Below are positions 1-13,689 of a stretch of 64,000 nucleotides of DNA, in pieces (the first letter of the stretch is position 1; the number at the start of each line of letters is the position of its first letter). The stretch covers positions 21,142,001 through 21,206,000 of the forward strand of contig OY727102.1 of NCBI GenBank assembly GCA_963402885.1, given 5' to 3'. The translations under genes were made by a program, and so were the position numbers. This DNA is from Antedon bifida (lineage: Eukaryota; Echinodermata; Crinoidea; Comatulida; Antedonidae). A model generated the notes under the pieces. It ran no database searches. It saw only the letters and a list, made by a program, of their open reading frames with translations, and was not told the DNA's origin.

Positions 1-756
1 TTTCTGATTGCTTTCTTAAACGTGCATATTTGTGGCTTGTTCAAGATTGTCTAAGAAAACTCCCTTTTTATGTGCCCCATTGACGATCTTTTCAAAACTT
101 CTCGAGGGGTATATCACAGTCCAGTGGGTAAGAAAGCCTGATAAAGTGGTTGGTTTTTTTGTTTATAAGACAAGCTTGAATGCTGTATTGGCGATGATAT
201 AACGCCCAAAGCCATGTTTCACAGCCCGAGCTAAGGACAATGGGATATTGATCAGTTCTGTATTGAAGTATCGTAGTAGCGAGATAGAAAACACCGTATT
301 TATAGAAACTCCTCTGCCCGTTTAATTAAATTTACTTCAGAGTGCATCCACGTCGCAAGAGGACAGACTTTTTGCAAGCTGGAGATAATTATGTGTTGGT
401 GGTTAGAAGTAGGCTTGCTATCTGCTTATCAAGTACTTTAAATAACTGCTACTACTGTTCATTGGAAATCATAGTCATATTTGAAAAATACATTTTAATT
501 TGTATTTTTTACAACGGATATCTTTAAGTGTATTTGACAGTAAAGATGTCCTATTGCCTTGTATGAGTATTATCCGGACATCTGCATTTAGAACGTTGTT
601 CATATCTCCTGAATTTCTTTGTGATGTTCATGTGAATTGTGCTTTTGTGTACCTAACATACAGAGCCATTGCATACACTACGCTACGCCTTTCTGTAAAC
701 ATTTTGACAGTGATCAGAGACGAGAGAGGGCTTGCCGTGTTTAGCAGTGTCTGAGG
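1..756. other. 5' flank or 5' UTR region of candidate eya exon 1
   Basis: No recognisable protein. Two short ORFs (342-527 and 500-754) are of low complexity and have no family resemblance. If 757-807 is the first coding exon, 650-756 would be 5' UTR and promoter elements should lie here, but I see no convincing TATA and initiator arrangement. Confidence 0.3.
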
Positions 757-807
757 ATGATAGTTCCTGCCCGTATCCTATCTCATGCTGATTGGGATTT
801 TCTCAAG
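757..807 (+). CDS. eya: Candidate 5' coding exon of eya (17 codons)
   Basis: An ATG at 757 with A at -3 opens 17 codons (MIVPARILSHADWDFLK) that end exactly at a good donor, AAG followed by GTAACT at 808. The exon ends in phase 0, which is what the first secure exon (17856, phase 0) needs. An in-frame TAG at 742 shows the frame does not run further upstream. The surrounding 650-810 is more GC-balanced than the flanks. I do not recognise the peptide as a conserved EYA N-terminus, so this rests only on splice signal, phase and position. Alternatives are an untranslated first exon outside the window or an unseen exon in the 17-kb interval. Confidence 0.33.
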
Positions 808-3800
808 GTAACTCCTCCTTTCTATTTCATTTCTAATCTTAAAATCACAATTCTTGGTTTTCACCGTTAGCATCTGATGTAAACTGAGCCTTATTTTCTA
901 GGATTAGAGCAGCTAGGTTTGCGTGTGTTTTAGCGTAGCTTTAGTGTACAGTTTCAGCTCCCATTATTACAAGTCCCGGCTATTGTAGCCTAGAGAGTTA
1001 GCCTTATTGTATCGTGCATAGAAAGTGTTAGGTGATACAATGTACACAGGCTATCTTTACAGTATTCTAGCCTTGTATATTTATTATGGTTCATAAGTCC
1101 TCTTCTCTTTATATATAATTAACATTTTTATAATGTTTCTAATATTTTGTCCTTTTTATTGTCAAGGCAATATATACATTATGAGATTACATTTTATTGG
1201 TTGTATTTACCAATACTCATACTGGAAATCTATTTGGGCAGTAATTTTATAGGATAAAACCCATGAATGGAAACTTTATTTATATACATAAAAACATGGT
1301 ACAATATGTCATATTAAAATTGTAAAAAAAAATAGTATTTAAGGGTATAGAGTATTTTGTGTATATGATATTACTGAAGCCCCATTCACGCTAAAAAAAA
1401 TATATCACCAGACTCATGGTTATGTTGCAATCGTCTATTCGTTTGCACCGATTCATTTTTTTTTTGTCCTGGTTCATAAAAACAACAATAAAACAGTGAA
1501 TCATCTAACAAACTGTAAGTTTATTGGGTCACACTGTAGTATGTACTTTATTATTAAAACTAGATTTTCCTCATTCATATTATATTTAAGTTCAATGTAA
1601 ATTGGGTTTATCCTAATTTTAGAATCCTATTTCTACACATGGTTTTAAATTTATAGCATAATGTTATTAGTAGAAACTGTATTACCCATCTCTACCATTG
1701 TTTGGTTTGAATACTGAGAAAATGTTATGAATTGATATTTCTACTTAATTCTTGCCATAATGTTTTATGATTTTGTTTGTTCTTTTTGTTATGCCTTTTA
1801 TAGTAATTTTGTTAGACAGTTTTATGACTATTTTATTATTTGAACTCTTTAGTGTTAACACAATTATATAAACATATTTATAAAACATGCATTTAGTCTC
1901 CGAACACTGTATGTTATGAAGTAAAAATGATGCATTACTTACTATAATTGTTATATGAATAGCATTTCCATGTTTTGTCTTTAAACAATGCTTTTATTAA
2001 ATATAAAGGCATAAAACATGTTTGTACTTATTATATTTATATCTCCTTGCTTCGTTTTTGGTAGACGTAGCATGTTCCACTATTTTGTACCGTTCATTCC
2101 TGTCGTATGCTGAGTGGTATCACCTGAGCTTGGGCCCTATTAGTACATTTTCCAAATCATCTTGTATCATTTCTTTCTTTTTAAACATATTTGTATTTAT
2201 CCATTGATAATGTCTCACATTTTTAGAAACATTTTTTTTTTCAATATTTTTATAGATGCCTGTATTATTTGATTTTTTAATCAAACCTTTACATATCTTT
2301 TGTTTAAAAGAAATATTTAAAATAATTTTTAACAAACAATAATTCTCCATCCATTTTCTCAATGCGTGTGAATGCATAAATATGTCTGATTATTAAAATC
2401 CTTACATAATGGGTAAACAATCTGTAAAATTGTCTTTCTATTGCATATATTCATTAAGTACATCTCCATAAGCTCCAAGATGAGGGAAAAATTCAGTTAG
2501 TTATATGTGCATGAATAATTATCAAACAAGACCTGAGGGTAAAATATGATTTTGCTTTAGTCAATCAGTTCATCAAAACACTGAATTGATAAATGGAATT
2601 TGCAAATCAAAAGTGTCATCTCACAGTTTTACACTGCCAATGCTGCTAGCATTGAATCAACTCTCGAGACATTTATGGAAACGTTTTTTCTTTCTTAATC
2701 GTTTACCATTAATTTATTTATCTAGACGTTTATCTTAAGAACATTGATAATATCAATAGCGTAAGAACATTTTGATTTTTAATAATATTCATTTTCCACC
2801 AATTACTGTTTATTTTCTCATAACTTTTCTCTTTAATAATTTCTGAAAATGTTGTTCATCGAAAATGACTGAAAGTATCAAATATAAGAATATACAATTT
2901 TACGTTATATGTATAATTTCAAAAATTAATATGTTAGTTCCTATATATTGTATGGTAATAATGGAATAAAGTTGGCTGTGGCTAGGCTAGTGCTACTGTC
3001 GGTAATGTAATCACTACGCAAGTCAGGTAAGACTAATTCAATATAACCTAGACCAACTGTCACCAGCCAATGCAAAAATAACATTTTTTTCTCCCGATTC
3101 ATTTTACCATAATCAGGTAGGAGGAGTGGGAATCTTAGCAAATTGTTTAATCTAATTCATAAATAATTAAAATTATGATAAATATGTTTGCTAGAGAAGA
3201 ACAAAGTCAATACATAAGAAATATAATATATTAATTTTACGCATTTGGATTAGAAATATGTGAGGAATATAGCATTCTACTCAGGTCACTTACCAATTGA
3301 ACATGGTGATTGGGTTAACACTTTAAAATAATAAAATTATATGTATCTACATTATACTTTATTAAAATGATATTCTAATTATTTTAATAAAAGTTAACAT
3401 TTAATATTAATAATGATACATTTTAAAATTATTATATCAATCAATCAATATGATTGTCAATACAATTTGTTGCATAAAAATAACTTTTTAAATTCTTATT
3501 TTTAGTAACTAAAAATGTACTTCATTTTATTAGTATATCATTTATCATTTTAACTTGCTTACTTACTGGCTAATCCAGACCAACTTTCTACTTGATTTGT
3601 CTGATTGAATTTAAACCTTTTAATTTAGTTTTTAGATTTATCAAATCCCTACAGATTTATCTTATACATATTTAATAATATTATTCCATTGCAAGATTAC
3701 ATCCCAACGTTGTCTTCCCATTCAATTCAAGTAATTTAGAAACAGTTCAAAAACCTCTGTATAATAAATGGTTATGATTCATGAATTATGCATTTAACCT

Positions 3801-6764
3801 TTTAATAAAAAGCAATCAGTTAAAAATTATGTTGTGTTCTCATGTCAAAAGTAATTGACAATATTACGTATGTAAATTGAAAATGATGTTTAAAAATTGT
3901 CCATTTTAAATTGTAGCCAAAGGTGAATTTTGTGTCCTATTGCAGTATAACTCATCTTCATGGTAGCCTTCTCACCCGGCCTAGATTGTTTCCTAGGCAT
4001 TAATTTTTATAAACATTCTTTGTGAAACCTCCGGGACATAGGGGCTTCACTTAGGCATTATGTTATGACTGTGCGTATCTTTACTAGTTTTAAACATGTT
4101 TTATCCTAAAGTGCTGTGTGTTACAACCTTGTTTGTAAGAGTGATGAAAATGCTGGTAATTGTTATAATGGCGCAAGATACTCGTTAGTCTTTTATACAA
4201 AAGAAAATTTGTTTTAACTGTTCTGTATATATCTTTCAAATTAAGCCTATGTATGCTTTTATTTTTCTGTATATATGTTATAATTTTTCTGTACTTTTAA
4301 ACCTTGTAACTGGACCATTTTGAAAAGCAGTACTACGTTACTAAAAATACAATCCAGTCAAAAAAAAAAGAATAAATAAATTTTTATATGAGTAGGAAAC
4401 AGTCTAATTTAATGAACATATACTTTTTTTGATATTTAAGAAAATACTTTAAAAATTGACTCGGGCTTACAAATTTAGTCTGGAATAATAATAATAGGAA
4501 CAGCATTGACTTGTGAGAAACGTTTAGAATTAAATCTTCATTAGTTTATTGGTTCATAGTAATCATAGGCACCTTCCCTGGGCTAAATTTTGGGAATTCC
4601 AAATTTCATTTCACCATTTTGAAGCCCTGAGATTTCCGTACTTCATGGATCCTCCACTGGTGTAGTACACTTTACAATGTCACAGACTTACAATGTGCAT
4701 ACAACAACTGAATTGTAGGCCTACTGTCCAATCAAGATATAGTACTTTAAACTGTAGCACTCAACAAACAGGAGATAGATAGAAATAAAACATTATGAAC
4801 TTTTTAAAAAAAAAGGTGTTTTCCTGGAAAAATGTTGTTTATGTATAATTATGATGCATAAAAGCTTAAATAATTTTCAACCAGCTGTGGATGTAATTTA
4901 TAAATTTAACATTGAATATTAAAATAGAATTGTGTATGATGATAGTACTTATGAACTAATTTATAAAGCAGCTTGATGTTAAACCTTTTTAAACTCAATC
5001 GCATTATAGCTTCATTTAAAGTATGGAGAACTGTTTAATGTAAACCAATTAATTAATATTCATTGCTGTGCTTTAATAATTATTATAATAATGTTATCTA
5101 TTATCATAATTAAACTATTAATTTATATTAGTGACCTTTATTATAACATTTAACTGAAATGATTAGAAAACAATGTAATAGTACATGTGTTTTTAAGTAG
5201 TTTATATCAGCTGCTGCTTTTACAGATTTTTTCGAGAGCTTTTCCAACTTTCGTAAGTCCTTGATTGTAAAACGTTCCATGTTTTTCCAAAATGTATAAT
5301 ATTCAAGTTACCCACATGTGTCTCAATTAAAAAAAAAAAAAGCTATGTCTAAATTTTAAAATAAATAATAATAATTTTCTGATATTTTATTTTGTTTTAT
5401 TTGTAGGCTGTTTTCAATAAAAATGAATATTTTAAATACATACTGTATTATTTCTCTGGTTATTGTTATAATATATATACAGTAGAACTATTAATAGTAT
5501 AAATATTTTTGATTTTTAATAATTTAAGTAGAAATTCAAATATTTGTTCTTTCTTTTACGAAAATTTATCTGTATTTGGTATCGGCAAGATTAACCCACT
5601 GTTTTCAAAAGCATAGTTCTAGAATTCTCTTTGGGGTTTTTTTCCATTTAAATATTTAACACATATAAAATAATTATTGTTAGTAGAATCAATTTTTGTA
5701 AGTACTCTCTCTCTCATTAAAGGTCGTTGCTTGTAAATTCTTGTTATTCCGATTGATTAGGTTTCCAAAGACTTGCGTCGTTTTGTCAATTTTCACACAG
5801 TCTATGACCCTAATTACCTCACCCCTTTACATAAACGCCTTCTGGGTTTTCTACTAATTTTACGGCGAACAAAGCTTTGATTAAAACCAACTGTAATTAA
5901 GTCTGTAATTAAGCCAATGTTTTTACATTGTCAAGTTGTTACTGAAACAATTAATTATTTGTTTTATTTTGCTACATGTTTATGTAATACTATAAGTATA
6001 ACAACCAGCTGAATGATTTGGTTTTTAAACAAATAATAAAATGATTGTTTATAGTTAGTTTTTGAACAATGCAGTTTGGTTTTTTAATAGAATGACAAAG
6101 AAGGTTTTAGAATAGAATATGTATCAAGTTATATACAGATGTTGTCATTTTACATAATATAATATTTAATTTATAAACACTGTATGATTATGAATAAACA
6201 AAAAGAAAATTTGAATTATAACAAGATTTATATTCTATAAAAAGATCTTTTTAAAATGTGTTATATTTTGATTAAAGATGTATTGTCCCCCAAAAACAAA
6301 AAGAAAGATGAATAAAATCAGACTTTGAATAGGCCATTTTGCCGTTTTAATCAAGTTATTCACTACTGTAGAAAAATTTTTTTTTTTTTCCGATCCCGGT
6401 TTTTGGTCAAAGAAACTATTATGTGACATTAAAATGACATATTCAACAAAAACAATTTTAAAAATTATGTTTTTTAGGGGTACGTCATTAAACATATTGT
6501 ATTCATTCATAACTTTTTTATTTTTGTTACACAGGGGTCAGATCCAGGGGGTGTGTAGTGCTTGAGGCATGCACCCCTACATTTGCTTTGAATAAATATA
6601 TTACACAAGTAAGATGTAAATAAAAATGTTCAGGCCAACATATTCATGCTGTATTAACATTAAATAATATAAAAAATTGATAAATATTTAATTAAATATT
6701 GATAGCCATGTGACTAATAGAATAATATTGGATGTTAATTGTTATATTACAAATGTGCTATTAA

Positions 6765-7025
6765 TTGATACTAACTAAATACTGCTGCTACCGTGGCGTA
6801 TGTATTTTCATTTACCAATATCTGAGAACAGTTGCAATCTCTTTCCACATGACTGCCCATCTTCGTGGATCCATATTGAAATTTATGAGGATTCCGTATC
6901 CCTTGTCGTATCTCAACTACCTGGAGAATTCTCGCATCACTGGCACAACCTGTCGTTCCATTCCAAACATAGTCTACAAAACGTGGAAACTTCTCGTTAA
7001 TATGGTCTTGATCCGTTGATTTCAC
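6765..7025. other. ORF-dense, GC-balanced island of unknown nature
   Basis: Open frames of 84 and 66 codons on the + strand and 84 codons on the minus strand overlap almost completely, in a block of mixed composition inside AT-rich DNA. I recognise no domain in any of the three translations. It could be a transposon or pseudogene relic or a conserved noncoding element. Simultaneous openness of several frames mainly reflects the lack of AT-rich stop triplets. Confidence 0.3.
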
Positions 7026-7590
7026 GCTTGCGAGCTGGCAGCTGCTTTTAACAATTTTTAAATGGCGCTAATCATTTTCTGATCTCTTAATCCAAGTATT
7101 AACCAAGGGATTGTTTGAATGTATATCTTAATAATTGATCTGTGACTTTCTCTTATGTGTCATGTCTTCAAATATAAATTCATTACATTAATATAAACAT
7201 AGGGGGGTTTGTATGTATTTGTTTATACATTCCCCCCTTGTGCAATAGCACCTTGTATCATTGTTTATATGCATTTATATACACACTTTTTCATTTCTTA
7301 TTTGTTAAATATAAATTTAATAATTGTTTTCTATTTATATTAAAATTTCTCATTTCCTGTTTAACACAAAATGATAATTTTTTTTAATATGTTCTTCAAA
7401 AATAAATACAATAATTATAATTTATATTAAATTGTAAATTATTTTTAAAATGTAATATTTAAAGATACGATGTTAGTTAACTTCAATTACATACTCTCTT
7501 AACCCAGGAATATGTTTTTCCAAAAGCTTGCCACTGGCTTGGCTCAAGATAAAATAAGCCAAAAATTGTTTAATAATAATAAGCCAAAAA

Positions 7591-8785
7591 CTAGATTTGA
7601 ACTCGTCACTACGGACGAGTTAGGTTATCCGCAGCCAAAAAGCCAAGATTATTATGACTACTATACTATACTATAGGTCCCTGGATAAATTGTTTATCAC
7701 AAATAGCCAATCAGTACTTAGTCTTATTTGGCCTGCTACATTATAGCAGTAGGTAGGAAATAAATGATTTGGGCTATACCAAATGCCGTTACTGTATATA
7801 CAGTATAATCTTTATACGTACTATATACAGTTCAGAATAGGTGAAAATAAGTGACCAAAGTTATTGACGCTTTTGAACATGATGACGTCATCACAAATTT
7901 AAAAATGGTAAATCATGCGAAAGATAATTGATTGACCTAGACATTATATAAAAATAGGAGGAAATAGAATACGGATAAGTAGAGATGAGCTCTACTAAAT
8001 GTGATGCGCTATGACAAAAGAGACAAAAATCCTATATTTTATATTCGAGTGGCCATACGATGACGTCACAATGTCCTGTTAGCCATATTGATGCATTATT
8101 CAATATCTACAACTCATCTACTACAAGAATATGTAATTATAAAAAAGTTCACCACGTAGTTTAAAATCTAAGACTGTTTAAAAAAAGGCATAAATTTGAC
8201 AAATTTTTGAACTTTTTCATCAAAAACGCCCGCAAATTGTTCAATTCTACGTGCTCGTATGACGTGGTATTAAGTTGAAATTGATAGAAAATTGGTAAAT
8301 TTACTAGAAAAGGCTGAAAAAACAAAAATCAAGCAAAAAAATGATGTTTTTGAGCTACGTGCGCACGCGCGCGTAAAAAAATTGCGCAAGCGTGGGAATT
8401 TTTGAAATGCTCAAAATGACCTGAAACGCGTAGAAAGTTAATTAGAAATTGAATTTTCGCATTTTGAAATTTTAAACGCGCGTGCGCGCGTAACTTTCTG
8501 TGAAACATGCCATTTTTAATTTATAGAAAGTTTGCCCTTAGTATAACTTAAATTTTCACGAAGTTTAAATAAAAAATAACTTTTGGTTTTCAATATATGA
8601 TCAATCATTGAAATTCATAAAATCGCGCGTACCTTACGCTGCGCAACTCCAAAATCGTCCAAAAGCTTGGCTGCACATCTACAGCTATAGGTCAATCTTA
8701 TGACAAAGTTATACAATCTTATATTGGCCAGAATTAGAGATACGCTGCGAACAAAAAATGGGAGAGAAGGGTAGAAAGAAAGAAA
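7591..8785 (-). mobile_element. Helitron-like non-autonomous element, copy A
   Basis: Read on the minus strand, the element ends with a perfect 8-bp stem and 6-nt loop (AACTCGTC, loop, GACGAGTT; plus-strand 7600-7621), then CAAAT, then CTAG followed by a T outside. This resembles the hairpin plus CTRR-T end of Helitrons. The first 45 bp (7591-7635) are identical to copy B, then about 100-150 bp differ, then homology resumes near 7787 and continues to about 8785. The body has CG-rich alternating stretches around 8345-8500. No transposase coding is visible, so it would be non-autonomous. Confidence 0.55.
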
Positions 8786-8791
8786 TAAATA

Positions 8792-10003
8792 CTAGATTTG
8801 AACTCGTCACTACGGACGAGTTAGGTTATCCGCAGCGCAAAAGCCACGTGCACGTCATACGTTAGAATATTGCGCGCAGAAAAACGATTATGCCATTGTA
8901 AAAATGTTAGTGCGCTCTCTATTTTGCGTCACGTCAAAGTATATACGGTATACACTATATTCTGTATACGTACTACATACAGTGCAGAATAGGTGAAAAT
9001 AAGGGACCCAAGTTATTGACGCTTTTGGACATGATGACGTCATCACAATTTAAAAAATGGTAGATTATGCGAAAGATAATTGATTGGCCTAGACAATATA
9101 ACAAAATGGGGGGAAATGGAATACGGATAAGTGGAGATGCGCTCTATTAAATGTGATGAGCTATGCGAAAGAGACAAAAATCCTATATTTTATATTCGAG
9201 TGGCCATACGATGACGTCACAATGTCTGGTTAGCCATATCGATGCATGATTCGATATCTACAACTCATCAACTTCCAGAATATGCAATTTTAAAAAAGTT
9301 CACCACGTAGTTTACAATCTATGACTGTTTTAAAAAAGGCAAAATTTTGACAAATTTTTTAACTTTTTCATTAAAAACGCGCGCAAATTGTTTAATTCTA
9401 CGTGCTCGTATGACGTGATTTTAAGTCGAAATTGATTGAAAATTGGTAAATTTACTAGAAAAGGCTGAAAAAACAAAAATCAAGCAAAAAAAAGATGTTT
9501 TTGCGCTACGTGCGCACGTGCGCGTAAAAATATTGCGCACGCGTGGGAATTTTTGAAATGCTCAAAATGACCTGAAACGCGTAGAAAGTTGATTAGAAAT
9601 TGATTTTACGCATTCTGAAATTTTAAACGCGCGTGCGCGCGTAACTTTCTGTGAAACATGCCATTTTTAATGCATAGAAAGTTTGCACTTGATATGACTT
9701 AAATGTTCACCAAGTGTCATTACAAAATGACTTTTGGTTTTTAGTCTATGTTAAATACGCAAAATTCATAAAATCGCGCGTAGCTTACGCTGCGCGACTC
9801 TAAAGTAAAAAAACGAACTGTCCTGCACTTCTACAGATAGAGGTAAATCTTCTGACAAAGTTATACGATGTAATGTTGATCAGAATTTGAGATACACGTG
9901 ACACAAAATTCTGGGAAAGAAAGAAGAATAACATAGAAAAAAAAAAAAAAAAAAAAAAAGATCCTGACAATAACAAGGGGTTATCCGCCAAGTGCGGATA
10001 ACC
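8792..10003 (-). mobile_element. Helitron-like non-autonomous element, copy B
   Basis: This is the second unit of a head-to-tail pair with copy A, sharing the terminal 45 bp (8792-8836) including the hairpin and CTAG end. The far end carries a 10-bp perfect hairpin GGTTATCCGC / GCGGATAACC with a 5-nt loop (9979-10003). GGTTATCCGC also occurs just inside the hairpin of the other end (8824-8833), giving an asymmetric inverted-repeat layout like that described for Helitron2/Helentron elements. A run of 21-23 A lies near 9937-9959. The boundary at the outer end is uncertain (9927 or 10003). Confidence 0.55.
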
Positions 10004-13000
10004 AATTAATTAAATTAGAGTTACCAACCAACTTCAAATATAATTATATTGTAATCTATTTTCATCCATCTTGCGTTCAATCAATTATGGTTATCTTGAT
10101 TAGCCAGTAGCCAGTACTTTCTGATTATTCCTCCTGTTTATTAGCTTAAAACATACCGGCCATTTCCACTGGCGATATAATCAATGGTCACTCCATGTGT
10201 CTTCATATTAAGTAAATGGTCAAGTAGTAGCCAGTTAAAGCAAAGTGACCGACCTTAATGGAATTAATTCATGCGATGTTGGTGGTGAATCTATGCCGAT
10301 GTTACTAAAGGTAATGATTAAAAACTACTTAATTGTTGGTAACAAGTATTTTATTAACTCTATTTGCACTTTATTAAAGCTGATATATTTTATAAATTTT
10401 TGATTGAAATATCATAGACCATTTGAATCATAGTGATTGGAAATAGGTTTAAGTATTAGCTATATATATTAGTATTATATTTATTATAAACACATCAGGC
10501 ACTGAACATGAATTCTAAACCGCCCGGTGATATACTGAAAATTTAATTAATTTGAAACGATAAAGATGAGGAAATCGCCCCAACTAAGTATATATTTGGA
10601 CTCTCTATTAACAGACCTCGACTGTACAGTAAGTATCCTTGCTATTTCATTGGTTGATTTGACATTGATCTAATCAATGGTTCTATTACATGGTCAGCTT
10701 TTAGTAAAAAATTGTGAGAATTTTTTCCAATGTTATAGTCTGATGAATAATTTGTGATGTAACAACTTTTAAAATGTGCCATATTGCTCTGATCCACGGC
10801 TGAAATGAAAGAGTGATTCATGAGTTTTTAAAAAAACAACATAAATAACTTTTTTTCTTGAATGAAGTGAATATCTTCATTTGTTGATAGCCTAACTGTT
10901 CTATTCAACTCGGACTTAAGTACAATAGTCAATCTTTCAATTCATTTTAATATTTAAAAATATTCTTCCCAATCAACTCATAAACATTCAGTTATTTGTT
11001 TTTATTTAGACATGATTGTAGCTGGTATAATTCTAATGACTGAAATATCATAAACAAACAAGGATCAAACTTAGTCAATATTCGCTATTGTATGTACTTT
11101 ACCTGTCACCAATTATATTGTATGTTTCCATTATACTATGTTTTTTGTTAATTTCTACTGAATAATCTTAAAGTTTCCCACAAGTAGTGATAAGAATAAA
11201 AAGTTTTGTTATAAAGAATAAAGAGGATAATATATTTACATATATTAAGTAGACTTCGTGGAAAGGCTGCGCAATCTTTTCATCGTTTTTATCGGATCAT
11301 TACCGTGAGTGATGCCTGTACATGCTATACATAACCTGACTGCGTACTTTATATTAATAGTAGAATTGAAGTTGTTTGAGCGTGTATAATAATCAAATCC
11401 TCACAGATTGATAATATATGGTGCATGGTCGAGTTCTCTATTGTACTTGACCTTACGAGGTCAAAACATCACATATCTAACTTTTAACTTTGATGGGGAC
11501 CAAAATAATAATAAAAAATTACAGGTCATCACAGAAGATCATTTGCGTGACCAAGGCTACTGAAAATAGCCAAAACCTAGCAAGTGAGTACTTGATAATT
11601 GGTTTATCGAAAGTTAAATTTTTTATACAATAAAACAATAATATTGATTTTGTGTAAATATAAGAGTATGACAATTTTTTTTAAATATGTAATATTGTGG
11701 CGATTTCAAAATTAAATTAAAATGATTTTCAATGTAATAATATATATGTATGTACAACGTCTATGTGCTACAGTAGCCAGTCTCTGTCCTATGTAGGCCA
11801 GGTACCAGCAGACTTATCTCAATAATATTACTGGGCTACCAACTATAAGGCGGACTAGGGAAATCTATTGAGAAAATGTCCTTAACCGGTTTTATTCTAA
11901 TACAAATGAAGATAGCTGAGCTCTTTAAACTAAGACCTTTTTATCCCCTTCCTCTACCCATTCACAAGTCCCTGTCAAATTCTACATTAATTGCCTCAGA
12001 ATTTCAATTTTTTTTGTACACAGCATTTCTTTATGATGATCATTTAGGGAACACTTGTTCTTCTTCTCTTTATTTCAAGCACTTAATGTAAAGTGTGGTA
12101 GAAAATATAAAAGCACTTAAGTGAATTGATAATGGATGGGTCAATTAGTCCTGCTGTATGGAGTACGCTAGCATCAGATCAATTTGTTGTTCTCTACTGC
12201 TGTTGCCTTCACATTACAACAATCCTTAAAGTTATCCGCTTCACATTAAGGCTAAATTTGTATGTTTGATAAATACTGTCTGTATATCATTGTGGCGGAA
12301 ATAGGCATGTCATTCCTGTTAATACTTAAGATATTTAGAACAGACAATCAAAAACAATCATAGCTACATTTATTTTCTAAACTTCTTATTATACCTTTTA
12401 TTCTGCGTGTTTTTGATAACTACTGTCTTGATATCATTGTGGCAGAAATTAACATTTATTTTTACAGTACCCACGAAATATAAAATTATGATAATTGATT
12501 TCTATTTGGTCTTTTTATATTTCCTATATGCTGCTAACATAATAATTTTGTATTCATTAAGCATATAATGCGTAAAGCCTCTATGCGCTTCCATTAAAAA
12601 TAACAAGTTTTCATCCAATAAACAGAAAAATTTGAAACTGGATTCAGGCCACAAATGACCCGACCAGCAACTCTCAACAAAGAGAAATAAAGAATACAAA
12701 ATAATATAATAACAAAAAAACACTTATTTGTAATATTTAATTTTATAATTTAGTCAATTAATATAGTAAATATTCAATGTATTCATTTGTATTTGGAAAT
12801 TCCGAATCTTATTATTGGTGGGCTCTAAACCCACAAAGTGTTTTCATATTTTAAACTACCGGAGCATCCTGGCAATAGGAAATCCATATTGTGTTTTTAT
12901 TCCGTAGGGAAAAAATTTACTTCATTAAGTGTTTCCTATAGGAGGGGTTATTGCCTGGTTAATTACAAATTCATTGACAAATTAAAATGTTAGATAACCT

Positions 13001-13159
13001 TGTTTGTTGCTCTTTGGAGGAAATCTGACAAATTTGGGTTTGGTGATATATTCTGAAAAACAGCAATTAATATTGGTATAAACTAGTTAATCTTGTTTAA
13101 CATTCTATAATGGTTGGGTTTTAATCATTTAGTGCATTGAGTATATGTCGAGTGTTTAC

Positions 13160-13440
13160 ATTTAATAGTGTATAAGGGTTGGGTTTTAATCGTTTAATAG
13201 TGTATAAGGTTCGTGTGTTTAGGATATTGTATACGGCTTTGGTGTTTAACATTTAATAAGGGTTGGGTTGTAATCATTTAATTGTGCATTGATAGAGTAT
13301 ATGCAGTGTTTATAGTGTATAAGGGTTGGGTTTTAATGGTTTAATAGTGTATAAGGTTCGGGTGTTGAGGATATTGTATATGGCTTTGGTGTTTAACATT
13401 TAATAGTGAATAGAGGTTGTATGTTTAACATTTAGGCTGG
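13160..13440. repeat. Irregular tandem repeat with 147-bp period
   Basis: The phrase tataagggttgggttttaat occurs at about 13171 and again 147 bp later, each followed by matching blocks (taatagtgtataaggttcg, then ggctttggtgtttaacattt). Shorter partial echoes such as gtttaacatttaat continue to about 13440. It is a decayed compound minisatellite. Confidence 0.75.
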
Positions 13441-13689
13441 GTGCTTTACATTTAATAGTGTACTTTACATGGTTTGTGTGTCACCAACAAGATTCGAACC
13501 TGGAATTTTCTGTTTGATATGTAGACATATCATACCATTAAATATATTATAAATGTTGCAATTAAAGAATAATTTTTATGATTAGATTTTAAATGCAGAG
13601 TTTAAAAAACGAATTTGAAAGACCTAGTTATTTTCATATTGTCAAAATATTGATGTTTCATCCATTATTTATTGCTCTTTGATTCACCT

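Noticed and set aside
70-127. ATG at 70 opening about 19 codons to a GGTAAG donor, as a possible first eya exon
   Set aside because: The exon would leave one base over, which does not fit the phase-0 start of exon 2; no other support.
13480-13525. tRNA B-box-like gattcgaacc on the minus strand
   Set aside because: No matching A box or cloverleaf arms were found; a chance match or a very decayed SINE.
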